DNA of 64,000 nucleotides. Source: Hirundichthys speculiger (Eukaryota > Chordata > Actinopteri > Beloniformes > Exocoetidae). Of the stretch, positions 14,201 through 27,504 are shown in pieces. Both the position numbers and the translations under genes were made by a program. The notes beneath the pieces were generated by a model, which was not told the DNA's origin, ran no database searches, and saw only the letters and a list, made by a program, of their open reading frames with translations. The first letter of the stretch is position 1. Each line of letters opens with the position of its first letter. The DNA lies in the NCBI GenBank assembly GCA_018398805.1, contig JAGFBZ010000912.1, positions 310,001 to 374,000 on the forward strand, written 5' to 3'.

Positions 14201-17200
14201 ACGCGTTCAGGTACAACACTGGTGAGCACGATCCAGAGACATCGCTGTCTTCTCTGGGGCAATGTCCTTTTAAAAATGAACTGAATGGAAGTGGAAAACC
14301 TTCCTGCAGAATCAAAATTTGAAATTCTACTTGGAAATCATGGACAACAGAGAAGAAGGACCATTGTTCAGTTCAAAACCCTGCATCTGATGGTATGGGG
14401 ATACATTAGTGTCTATAGAATGGGCAACTTGCACCTGTGGGAAGGAAACTCCTCTGGTGAAAGGTGTAGACAGGTTTTTGAGCAACGTATGCTCCCATCC
14501 AAGCAAGCAACATCTTTTCCAGGGAAAGCCTTGTAATCTTTCAGCAAGACCATGCTAAACAGCATACTGTATCCATGGCTAAAGCCTAACTTCCTAGCTG
14601 AAGAATCTGGGTGCTGAACTGCAAGGTCTTTCACCAGTTGAAAATATTTGACTCATCTTCTCAATCCTGTATGAGGCAAGAATGGAAAAATCCTTTTCCA
14701 GTAACTCAATTCCTACACATATATAGAGAAGATATACTACAGAGTGACAAGCATTGCCCCTATCCCGCTGTTTTTAAGATGGGCTTGTCATCATTAAATT
14801 TAAGGACATTTGTACCTGGTAAGTGACTCGCCCGGCAAAGTGCTTGATGGTAAACTCCGGGAGGGGCATCTTTGGCTTCTGATACAGTGGACTGTTGCCA
14901 TGGTGGTAGTGACACTTTTGGAGAAAAGTGTGGTCTGTGGCCTGTCAACAAATTAGTATGCTCTGATTGACATGGACAGTAATTTAATCTGCATGTAGCA
15001 GATAGACTATATTGCCAAAAGTATTTGCTCACCTGCCTTGACTCACATATGAGCTTTAGCTCCTCCCATTCCTAATCAATATGACGTGGCTCCACCCTTT
15101 GCGGCTAGAACAGCTTCAACTCTTCTGGGAAGGCTGTCCACAAGGTTAAGGAGTGTGTTTATGGGGATTTTGGACCATTCTTCCAGAGGAACATTTGTGA
15201 GGTCAAACACTGATGTTGGACCAGAAGGTCTGGTTCTCAGTCTCTGCTCTAATTCATCCCAAAGGTCTTCTATCAGGTTGAGGTCAGGACTCTGTGCAGG
15301 CCAGTCAAGTTCATCCACACCAGACTCTTCCATCCATGTCTTTATGGATCTTGCTTTGTGCACTGGTGCACAGTCATGTTGAAGAGGAAGGGTCCAGCTC
15401 CAAACTGGTCCCACAAAGTTGGGAGCATTGAATTGTCCAAAATGTCTTGGTCTGCTGAAGCATTCAGAGATCCTTTAACTGGAACTAAGGGGCCAAGCCC
15501 AGCTCCTGAAAAACAACCCCACACCATAACCCCCCCCTCCACCAAACTTTAAGGATCAATGCAGTCAGACCAGTACCGTTCTCCTGGAAACCACTAAACC
15601 CAGACTCTTCCATCAGATTACCAGATGGAGAAAGTGTGATTCTTCCCTCCAGAGAACGTTCCTCCACTGCTCTAGAGTCCAGTGGTGGCTGCTTTACTCC
15701 ACTGCATCTGAGGCTTTCCATTATACTTGGTGATGTCTGGCTTGGATGCAGCTGCTCCACCATGGAAACCCATTCATGAAGCTCTCTGCTCTGTTGTTGA
15801 GATAATCTGAAGGCCACATGAAGTTTGGAGGTCTGTAGTGATTGACTCTGCAGAAAGTTGGTGACCTCTTCTCACTATGTTCTTCAGCATCCTCTGACCC
15901 GCTCCATCAGTTTACGTGTCGTACCACTTCATGGCTGAGTTACTGTCATTCCCAAACACTTCCATTTCCTTATAATACAGCTGACTGTGGAATATTTAGG
16001 AGCGAGAAAACTTCACGACTGGATTTGTTTCACAGGTGTCATCTTGTCATAGTTCCACGCTGGAATTCACTGAGCTCCTGAGAGAGACCCATTCTTTCAC
16101 AAATGTTTGTAGAAATGGTATGCATGTCTAGGTGCTTAAATTTATACACCTGTGTCCATGGAAGTGACCGGAACACCTAATTCCAATAATTTGGATTGGT
16201 GAGCAAATACTTTTGGCAATATAGTGTATTTCCATGGTGCTGAAAGGATCCCTGTGCTCATAAGATCCTCACCTGTGGGAAAGAGCTCTGGTCATCCAGA
16301 ATCCTCAGTATTCCATGAGGCTTTGCAGCAATGAGATCGATGCAAGGTTGGTTGTCGCTGAATGTGATGTCCTGCCATGGGATTTGTTCTCTGCGATACT
16401 CTTCCTGAAGGTGGATTAGATGTGAGACACATTGTTTCAACACCACCAACTCACCAACTGGGTTTCAACTCTATCCACTCAACCTACTGAAGGGTGTGCA
16501 AACATGTAGATTAAAATATTCTGTTTGCATTCATCATGCTCTGGCACTTTTAATGCCCGCGTGCATGAAGAGTGTGTGTGTGTGTGTGAGTGAGTAACAG
16601 AGTTCATTGTCACTGCAGGTATGAGGTTGACTCACCTGCTCTTCTCTGAATACGATCCTGTTGAAGAAGAATTGCAGATATTCGTTTGCATAATTAATGC
16701 AAAGCTGCTCAAAGCTGTTGAAGGTCAGATCCTGTTGCCCCAGACATGCACAGGTGCAAAAACACATGGACACAAACACTGTTTGTCATTCTTTATTCCT
16801 CATATTTAAACAATTTACTTTTCAAGTGTAACAGATGGGTGCATGGACGTTCTCTCTGCTGGTTAGTAAATATCCAATCTCCCCTGCTGTTGATTATCTT
16901 TTTTTTTTTTTTTACTTTTAACAAATGTTGAATCACATTCATGGCAAATATTACCACTTCTGTCTGATCCTGATACTACCTTTGATCCCTGAAAGTTTAA
17001 TAATGACCAGATTTTCTCAGATTATGACACACATTCACCATGGCATCATTTCAATAAGCTTAGGCAATTTTATAAAATTAATTCCGTCCAAAGTTACATT
17101 AATCTTTGGCAATATCTTATGTTAATAAAAGCAGGGTCAGACCTCTGCATAAAGTCTTCTCCAGCTCATCCCAAAGATTCCTAGTGGGGGTTAAAGTCTG

Positions 17201-20200
17201 GATTCTGTAGTGACCAATCCATGTCTGGAACTGATTCCTAATATGTCCCATATCATTGAGAAACCTGCCATTGTCACCTTGGAAACAAGCCCATTCCATC
17301 AGGATAGAAAATATTTATTAGAGGATAAAAAAGCATTCCCGGTCCACAGTAAAATTGTCAAGCGTTGACTGGTCCGCACTTAAAAAACAGTTGGGGACCA
17401 CTGTTCTAGTGCCTTAGATAAATCCACATGGTGACCTTTTTTGGCCCGGCCATCTTAATTCTGCTAAGAAAATACGTTAATACGTTGCTAACGTTGCCCG
17501 GACGAAGCCTGGCATGGACGCTTCTCGCTGCTGCTCTGGGACTTATCCCTGCGATGCTGGATGCTCCAGTTTGTGCCCGGTTTGTGGTGATCTGCGGTCG
17601 GATGTCTACATACTGTCTGCAGGGGGCGGATCGGCCCTCTTGCGGCTGGTGGAGACCTGCCGCCGCGGACATGGACGGTGTCGCTGGAGGCCAGTTCGGG
17701 AAAGCTAAGCTAAGTAGCCCTGAACTGCTACCCGGAACCACTGCCACTGGATCCGGGCTGCAGCGTCACAGAGCCGGGACGGGAGCCCCCGACGTAGCAG
17801 CGGCGGCATGCTGCCCCCGTCCAGCAGTCTACACGCCGGATGGGTCAGCTGACCCTGGCAGTGGCCGTCTGGTGACCTGGTGGGGCCCAGCACTGCCGGG
17901 GGAGACGACAACGGCCTGGTCCGGTCCGCATGATGAACCGGGTTCTGGGACGGTCGGCTCCGTCGCTCGCCGGAGTGAATGAAGCTCAGTCTTCCCAGGG
18001 GAGACGGTCTGGTTCATCGGTGTTTCCTCCTCTGACCTGGAAATATCTCACTTGTCATCGTTTTGGAGATATACTGGTTTTAACGGCTGTTAACTGTTTT
18101 AACGGCTGCAGGATACTGCATCATGCAGTATCCTCTTCGGGTATTACGAGGTAAGGAGTCAGGGAAACTACTACTCTGGCATTGACCACAGGATTTATGA
18201 AGGTAATGAGCCAGTGTGTGGTTGTCTTTGTTTGGACAATTCAGTGTTTACATGGTACAGCATCAGGACCACATTCAGTTTGACGGGATTGACGTGCCTT
18301 TGCAGAGACACATAATATATATATTATTACTCTGCTGTTATTTTAAAACTGTTGAATATTTTTTTTCTATTTGCAGGGTTGTAGCAGGACAACAGATGGC
18401 AGTCGAGAAAACTTGCCTACCTCAAATCCGTAGATGTCCAGGATGGAGATTGAGAGGGCATGTTGGAGTGGGTACACCTGAGCATTGATCCTTTCTGTTA
18501 ACCAGTGGAAAATCAGCGAGTACAAGATCTTGGCAACCGCATCTCTAGATAAGTGGTATGGGGATATCGGATATTAGGAGGGAAGAGAGATAGTCTATGA
18601 ATAATACAAACGTAGGAGAGACCAGGTTTGGTATGAGCAAGAACAGCATGTATAAAGCAGAGCATGGAGGACATGTAGGATCTCACTTACACCATATCAA
18701 TGGTCACAGATTGAGATGCAAGTGGCATCAGCAAGAGGCAACAAATTCTAATTTAGTGTTAATCATCATTCAGAATATTACATGTGCAGTGGTGCATTCA
18801 TGCTGCTCTATTTTTTATCTCTTACCTGGCATCAACAGCACTTTCTACAGTCAGAGGCGTGTAGATTTTATCTCTCATCGTTTCCTGTAGAGACATCAGA
18901 ATCAATAGGTATTTAGACAAGATAGGCATGAAAAATTTCAACATCACAGTATGTTCTTCAAAAAATATCCAACTGTGCTTTCATGTTTCTTATGATGCCC
19001 CCATGCTTCACATATTCATTATTCCCTAGCCTCATCAAGCCCTCGTCCAGCTTTGCAAGCTCCACACTGGTGTCAGTCAGGCCTTTTGAAGACACCAGTA
19101 TAGTGATAAAATAAAGAGAAAATGCTGTATTTGATCATCAGTTCATAGTAATGCTGGTGATGTGATTCCAATAATGGTGTCATTGGTTTCTCAGTAAGTC
19201 CTACTTCAGTTAAGACTGAAGTAAATTAGCTTGTACATGTATGCAGAGCCATCTGTGCTCCTCAGAAGATAGATAGTATTTACTAGGGATGGGTGGATCG
19301 ATACCAAAATATTAATACTTTGATCCTGATGGTTCAGTTTTAAGGGTCGATCCTTACTTCACTGAGACAAAGTCTCATAGTGGAGATGTTTCAGAGAGGC
19401 AGGAACGACCAGGTAACTGGTGAATTTTATTGTATTAAACCATAGCGATGGTTCAAGTCTATTTCTCTATATCTCAGTACTTCACTCTATCATTCAGGAA
19501 CAGATGAGATCTTAAGAAGAAAAAACCTTTAGAAACAAAAAGTTTAAATAAGAGGGAAAGAATCGGAGCAAATCTTTGTTTCTGTGAGTCACTTGCCTTC
19601 AACTGCTGAAATTGTTCTTCAGAATTAAAACAAAAACAGTTTTGTCCATTTTTGTTAAAAAATAAAAAATAAAAACAAAAAACAAGTTTTTATGTACATT
19701 TTTGATATAATTTCAACATAAAAATGTCAAGTCACCTTTGTTCTTGCATAAACAACAAGACTTATAAAAAAAATATTGGTATCGGTATCGGTATTGGCTC
19801 CAAACACCAATCTCCATGTGGTGCCAGGGTGTGGTCTTGACTCAGCTGAGATGTGGCTCGGTGGCTCAGGGGAACAGCACCAACGACACCACCCAACCCT
19901 AACTCTGAACCCTAACACAAAGGGACACACCTGTGTGGTATTACTGATCCTTGTCTCCAGCGAGGAACTGCTGACTCTATAGCCCTTCTGGAGGAAAGCC
20001 AGATTAAAAGCCTGAAATTGTATCTGCTGTGTGTTGTGACAGTTGACTACGTGACCCTGAGTAGCCCAGAGGTCCTACACTCCCTACTAATTACACACAG
20101 CACACGTACTTTTCGAATGTTGCCAAAATGAATTGCAGGTTCTGGCGTTGTGCTGATGTGTTGCCTCCATCGAAAGCTGGGGAAAATTTCAACTTTCCCA

Positions 20201-23200
20201 CATAAATGTATGCATCAGCCAATCAAATTCCAGCTACACAGCTAGAGCCGGTCAATGAAATTGTACACTGAGGCGGGACCAATTTAAAGCATGTGGCTTA
20301 TCTGTGTAGCGATTATCAGGAATTTGATTGGTTGGTTTTGGTATGGTGAAGGTACATCAGAAACACCATTCCCGGAGCGTAGCTGCAACTCTGCTGTTTG
20401 AGCCCCTCGTAGCTGCGTAGCTGTGGTCTAGCCAGTCCCTAGTGGTCATTTGAGAAACTGCACTTATTGCCACTTCCACGTTGATGAAAGTTTAGCAAGC
20501 CGGATTTGGCCCCTTGGCTGTTGTGAACACTTGCAACCAACAATAATAATAATACTAACAGCAATAGTAAATAATAATGGCTTTGCCACTGTATCTTAAA
20601 TGTAAGAATATCTGTCTTTTCTGTGGTATACGAAGACAGTTAGTATTGTAAGTATTCCTGTGTAGCCAAACAGAGCCGAGCACTATGTCTGAAATATCAA
20701 GGGTCCAATTCTTCTTGTTTTGCTTCACTTCAACAAGCGCCGCCTTTCAACTCTTCCTTCCTTTTTCTACTCTACCTCATTAATGCGAGGGGCTGCGAGT
20801 GGAAGTCTGATGAGATAAAGAAAGCTTTGAGCTTCTACTGGCAAAATGCACTTGACTATCACACATACACAGTAATGTCCACATGATTCCAGCCAGAGGA
20901 AATTACAACCGACTCCTCTCTCGTTACATAAGCACCTTTGTAATTAGAAATTCAATTATGCATAAGGCTCTTCCTTTGTGTGAACAAGCCTGTGTATGTG
21001 GAAGACCCAACATGTGCCATGATCAAATGTATTTTTAATGTTTTCCTGAACTTCTTTTATTTCCCCCCTCTGATCACCCTTATTCCCTCTCAGAAGTGGC
21101 TTGACAGAGTTTGGGCAAGTGGAACCCTTTAAACTAGAAACCTTAAGACATGTCGCTCACAGACTGATGAGAAGCTTATGGACTGTAAAAGGACCGAGAA
21201 GATGGGAGGTCATACAGAGTTTTTTTTTCTTCACCCTCCCCAGGATTTTGACTTTGTTCATTGTTGTAAATCAAAAACAGAGGAAATACAGCTGACGGAC
21301 AACTGGAACACTCACTCGGATCCCTGCAGTCCTAAATCCAAATATATTAAGACAGATGTGGGGTTTTTTTGTGTGTGTGTTCTTTCATCTGGAACATTTC
21401 TGTCCTGCTTCAATTCCTGCACTTGATCCAGCCTCAACATACCAATTATTTACTGAAGAAGATGCTAATTTTCTGTTGAAAGAATGCCGTGGAAGTCCTC
21501 GAGTCAAACCCTGCCCGATGGAAAGGAGTACAATATATTCACTCCCCTGCTGCCTGTTTAGAGGAGACAGTATCCAGTGGGGCCAATTAACTGCATATTT
21601 CTGTTTTTTTTTCACTGGTTTTACAGGATACTGTTTTTCCAGTTATCTGCAACATTTTATGGGAACTGACCCTATAACTGGAAATAAGCGTGCTTCAGAT
21701 TTTGCCAAGCAGTACTTCAGGAGATTCAGTTGAAAGACTTTATTCCTTTCTTTTGGATGGAATAAACGTACACAAATCTGGGCATCTTGACTGAACTTTG
21801 GGCCAACAGTACTGGATTCTTACTTTCGGTAGTAGAAAACTGGAAACAAATCAACCCAAATCTTTTCAAGCTGAGCTGAAATGTTTTATCCAGGCATTTG
21901 TGTATGAATGCTGGTGCTTATAGGAATACATACTACCCACTACAGACGGCAGCAAAGCAAGACAAAAGATGCTTTCACTGCCAGGAGGATTCTTCTGCAT
22001 TTCCACATAGCTCAATAGTATCTGCATAATTATGTGTCTTTGTATTTCTGAATACTGTATGTATATGAGATGTGGATTTTTGTGCAAGCAACTATGCTTG
22101 TTCAGTGTCCATATGTGTGCAAAGTGTATGTGATGTACCCAGATAATGAATGTTGACCTAATACATTCACTTCTGCAGTGGCAAAACAGTATGCAAAGCA
22201 CATTAACTGGTTTTCTGTCATCTGATCCTCATCTATGTCAAGTACGAGTAGACAATGTGTCTCAGTTGATAAGACTCAATTATATTTATTTCTTGTGTGT
22301 TTAATGAACAGATCCTATTAAACATTCACTGTACTGGAGGAAATATTAAGTTAATCCTTGGAGTAAAAGGCTGGTCTATCCTACTGTAGCAGCAAAAGTT
22401 TGAAGCAACCATCTCTGTGGCTCTGGATCAGACCTGCACGACATTTGAACAAATCTTTGGCCATTACACTTCACAGAACTGCTTCAGCTCATGATCTCCG
22501 ATGGGACAACACCAAAACGGTGGATTTTATTTTTCTGAAACCATTGTGTGGTGGATTTGCTTCCATGCTTTGGGTCCTGGTCCTGCTGGATCACTGAGCG
22601 TCGATATTATCCTGTATTTTGTTTAGCTAATCTTGGGAATACTCGAGGTAGCAAAGAAAGCCCAGGGAGCCATGATGGTCCTTCAACCATGCTTCACCGC
22701 AGTGACGCTGTTGTGTTGCTGTTAAGCTGTGCCTTTTTTGTGCCATGTATATTTTGCTGAGTGTTCCTCCTAAACAACTCATCAAAAGAGTAACCACGGC
22801 GCTAAACTGCACCCATTTATAGACAGACTGATGCTTGCACAATCACTTTCAGATTACTTTGCATCCCTCACCCAGCACATGCAGGTCAACTGCTCATGAC
22901 TGTATGTCTAACGAGATTTGTGAGGCATGGTTCCCATCAGCAGATGATTCTTATGAACAACACACTTAAAATGTTTGATTGTGTTTTATCAATCAAAGTA
23001 GCTCTAAACCACACCTCCAAACTCACTTCATTAGATGGACTCCAGGTGTTAAGTTACTGGCTCACCCAAGTCACTGGTCTATGTTTAATATGCGTGTTCA
23101 ATAAAATCAAGAAATTAGAATTGATTGTGCGTCATTGGTGCAAGCAGTTCATGTTTGTCAATCTTAGATGAAAATTGGATCACATTTCAGGAGAAATTAA

Positions 23201-26200
23201 TGCAAATGGTTCATCTAGTTTCTTCCCACTATAGTAGTCCAAGTCTCTATAAGTAAGTGAATTTGCTGCACTCTTGGTGTGCACTGACTGATTAGACAAA
23301 GCTTCTTAAAATAGGATAATATGTTAATATTGTCCTCATAATTATCCTGAACTCAAATAGAATAAGACTCAGTTACCAAAGGGAGGGTAGATGGGAGGGA
23401 ACATCAGTGTTTAACTGTGGAACGTAGGACAACAAATAACCTGCTTTTCCACAAACCACTACCAAATGGCAATAGGCAACTTGGGCTCAAAAGGTCTTAA
23501 AACTTCCATCAGAGGAATCCAGGAGGACAAGAGTGTAAATAGATCAGTGATGGCAGTTTGTTTGTTTCTTTGGCTCTGTGTGTGGGAGCAGCACATGTGC
23601 CTCCTTTGTGTCTGAGTAAGCGACACTGGGGCCGATACAATACCTTTAATGTAACCACATGTGTGTCGGTGGGACAAAGAGGCTGGCACGCTGCCATGTT
23701 ACCTGCTTGTCAACCTTACATGAACCTTAAATGTCATGAGCAGGAACGACAATGTATTGAACAACCGCCTAGCCTGAAAATGGAAGAGACTAAAAAAATC
23801 TCGAGCACATCCTTTTTGGACCGTCAGTGTTTCTCCTTAGAGACAGAAAAGCGAGATGCCTAAAATATGGTTTGATACTGACTGTGACTTTGTACGTGAT
23901 GGCTTTCTGTAGTCCGTCTGGTGAGATCTGCAGTAGCTCTGCCACCACTCGGATCTCCTGAGCACTCACCACTGACGCCACCTCCTGGCCATCAGCCTGC
24001 AGCGCAACATGTGAAGAAAAACACAAAAAATGCGTTTGATCCTTTTCTGCAAGGCCATTTATCTGGGTTGAAAAAAGCAGTGTTTTCTGTCATTCTAAGT
24101 TCATCAACTGCATCCAGCTGATATCGATGACAAAATTAACCAGTAATGTGAGAAAATAAACTTAGGGGTGTAAACATGATGACAATATAAATATTACCTC
24201 ATATCTCTGAAAGTAGACATTTCCCAGGTGCAGTATGGAAGAGAGAACTCTGAAGATGGCAGACTGGTCATCTGGGGTGAAGTGGAGGATTTCCATGGCA
24301 GAAAGGAGACGTCGAAAATCATCTGCATCGTTCTTGCCTGTTATCCCACAATCCCCTCCCTGGATGGAGAGAGCCAACTGAAGAGGCAGCTTCCAAACAT
24401 GATCTGCATCTTTATCTGAGCATGTGATCTCCCTGAAACTCAGTTCAACGTATCTTCTACCTGGTTGAGGTAATAGTAGGTCTCAGCTTCTTGCAGATAG
24501 AAAGCCTGTTTCTGCTGAGAAGGAAGGCCCGCGAGCATCTCGTAGAAGATGTGATAGTTCCTCTCATCTTTGGCCTGGAGCAGACAAACACTTTTGCCTT
24601 CATGCACAGACAGCTGCGGGTAAAATGTCATTTTGTTTGTGTGTCTGCACGCCTCACCTGGAAGACAATTCGGGACTTTTCCAGTAGATACTGAGAGGTT
24701 ATGGCACCGCTGATCACACCTCTACATGATTCAAGGATTCAGAATCAAGAAAAAAAGAGAAGTACAACCTCAAATCAGAAAAAGTTTTACTTTGATTTTT
24801 ATTTCTTTCTTGACAGGATGGATCCATGCTATTTTTCTCACCATCTTCATTTCAGGAGTTAACATACACATATTTTTACATTTCAGGCTTGTAACACATT
24901 CCTAAAAACCTTGGAAAGTTGGCATTTTAATGTTGGCAAGGGGGTGAAAGAAAGCTTTTAGTTTGAGTCAAAACCAGAAAGGCAACATATTTAAAAAGAG
25001 TTAAAAAAAAAAAAAAAAACTCTAAATGTTTAAAAACAATGTATCAACCCCTCAGATGGCATTGCATCAAGACCTGTCACTCATCAATAGCTCACGTAAC
25101 TACATGAGCAAGGTATTACTTTCTAAAATCTTTGTGAAGAATATTCATATGATCCACATTCACAAATACCACTGACATCTTTAGTGTGAAAAAAGAAGCC
25201 TATAACCATGTCCAGAGAAGGACATGTTGACATCTCTGGGCTCGGAGGAATCTGGGATGGACCATCACACAGTGGAAACATGGATGGTGATCAAAGAATC
25301 AGTGCTGCAGATATTTTTTTGGAGCAAACGGGTGCCAAAGGACAATCCAGGCTCTTATCAGCAACAAGTCCAGAATAAGATTTCTTTAGCAAGTGACATT
25401 TATACTTCTGTGACGGCAGCAACATGCAGAAAAATAGAGATTTTAGAGCAACACATGGTGCAATCAAGAGAGCATATTTTCCCAGGATGTCGACTTTTTA
25501 AAACGACAGTTCATTACTACATTCTGCACACATTACAAAGACATGGCTGAGAAAAATCCCATATTGTTGTATACCTTAAGACGTGTTTGCAAGAAGAAAA
25601 CAACGGACATTAATGCCAGGTGTTGTGAGAAGGAATGGCAATGTTACAAAATGAGAAAATTTTTGACCTGTCCCAACGTTTTTTTCTTTTAACATGTAAC
25701 AGGCCTGAAATGCAAAAAAAAAAAACTGAATGTCAGCAAATCAAATGAGGTTGTCAAGAAAAACCATGAAAAATACTGAGTTCATACTGTAAGCAAAGGA
25801 ACAGAAGTCAAAAGTAAAAATAAGAATCATTCTTTTTTATTTGCATTTTCCATATTATCCTAACTTTTTGTGATTTGGGGTTATAGATTCAGGAGGATCT
25901 AGACTGAGACAAGCATAAAATTCAGCTTCAAATTCATACTCACTCTTCCAGAAAGACCTCTATGTATTTCCCGAAGCGACTGGAATTATCATTCCGCACA
26001 GTTTTGGCATTTCCAAAAGATTCCAGCAGAGGCGCTGCCTCAAGTATCTACCAAGCATTCAAACACAGTAAAGTTCAAAAAAACCTTCATGAGCAGGGTG
26101 GAAAACGTAGTTAGAGTTTTGTTATTTTAGGAGTAACAACAACATATTTTATCACCAATGTTCAAAGCCAACTCTTTTATTGGAAGTTAGGCCAATAATC

Positions 26201-27472
26201 TCTAAACTTTTGTGGAAACGGCAAACTAAAAAATAAATAAATAAATAATGAAAATACCCAAATGATCCTATTCACAGGTTCATAATTTTATGATGGGGTT
26301 CTAACAGGATGAGTTTACCTCCTTAAATGTTCAAATATCTCATTTTCCCTAACGGTATGTTTTCTGCAGTAGTTCTTGTCATCTCCTGTCTGAAGGTCTC
26401 AGCTTTAGCTCTCATGGCCAGTTCATGGTTTCTTCATCCACATGCTTGCGAGGCCTGTATGTTTTCAGTCTCACCACTCCACAGAGTCACACATGGCAGT
26501 CTGCGTGTACTGGGTCCATTTCAAGCGTGAACTGAGATTAAAAAGTACTTCAACAATAATCCCAAAGGGAAATTAAATTGCTGCGTCATCTACAAATTAC
26601 TGAAAATGGAAAGTAAGGGCCACTGAAGATGCAGGTTAGATTGTGCGTTTTCTTTCTGAAGTAGTCATTATGTAATATTCCAGCTGTACAGGGACGATCC
26701 TCTGTGCAGGTGCTCCCTGAAGAAGCCTCTTTCTGAAAATAGTACAGGAGCTTCACAGCTTCCAAGAACCACCGTTCAAAACAGCCAATGTGGTGGCCGA
26801 ACGTTTCCAAACTCAATGAAAGTTAAAGTCAGGTCCATTCATGTCTGGCGCTAAACTCATGGCAAGAAACCATGGTTATCTGTGTACCTGTTTCCTTTTG
26901 TATTTCTTTTCTGGCAAACCACATTGTTGGTGTTATATAACGCAAGACACAAGACTAAAGTATGGTACTGCAGACTGATGAATGTGCATGTGTGGAAAGC
27001 TTTCAACAGCTTCAACATACTACAACTGTAGTATAAATAAAAGCACATGCATTTCCTCAAAGTCCCAATTACTTCGCACACACACAGAAACAGAAACCAT
27101 GAACTGGCCTTGAGGCCTTCATCCCAAAAGCAGTCTGTCTTTGCTCAAGGTGTGCAACAAAAGGGGGGATTACTAATGGAGAAATAACTGCCATTCATGT
27201 GGAAACAAAAGCTTTTGAACCTTGGAGACCATTTTCATGCACATGTAAAGCTAAATGATTGCTAAACATGCTAAGGAACTAAAAAAAATGCAATAAAGCA
27301 CAACTGTTGCGAAGTAGATTACAGGAAAAAAAACGCAACATGACAAAATAATTCAGCTTCAGAATACAGCAAAGCACAGCAAGCGGGAACTTTAGTGGCT
27401 GTATGGAAAGTAAAAGGCATGCAGGGAACCTTACTACCTCAATCTGCACCCACAGAAAGCCGCCAGCGATAT

Positions 27473-27504
<32 letters not shown>

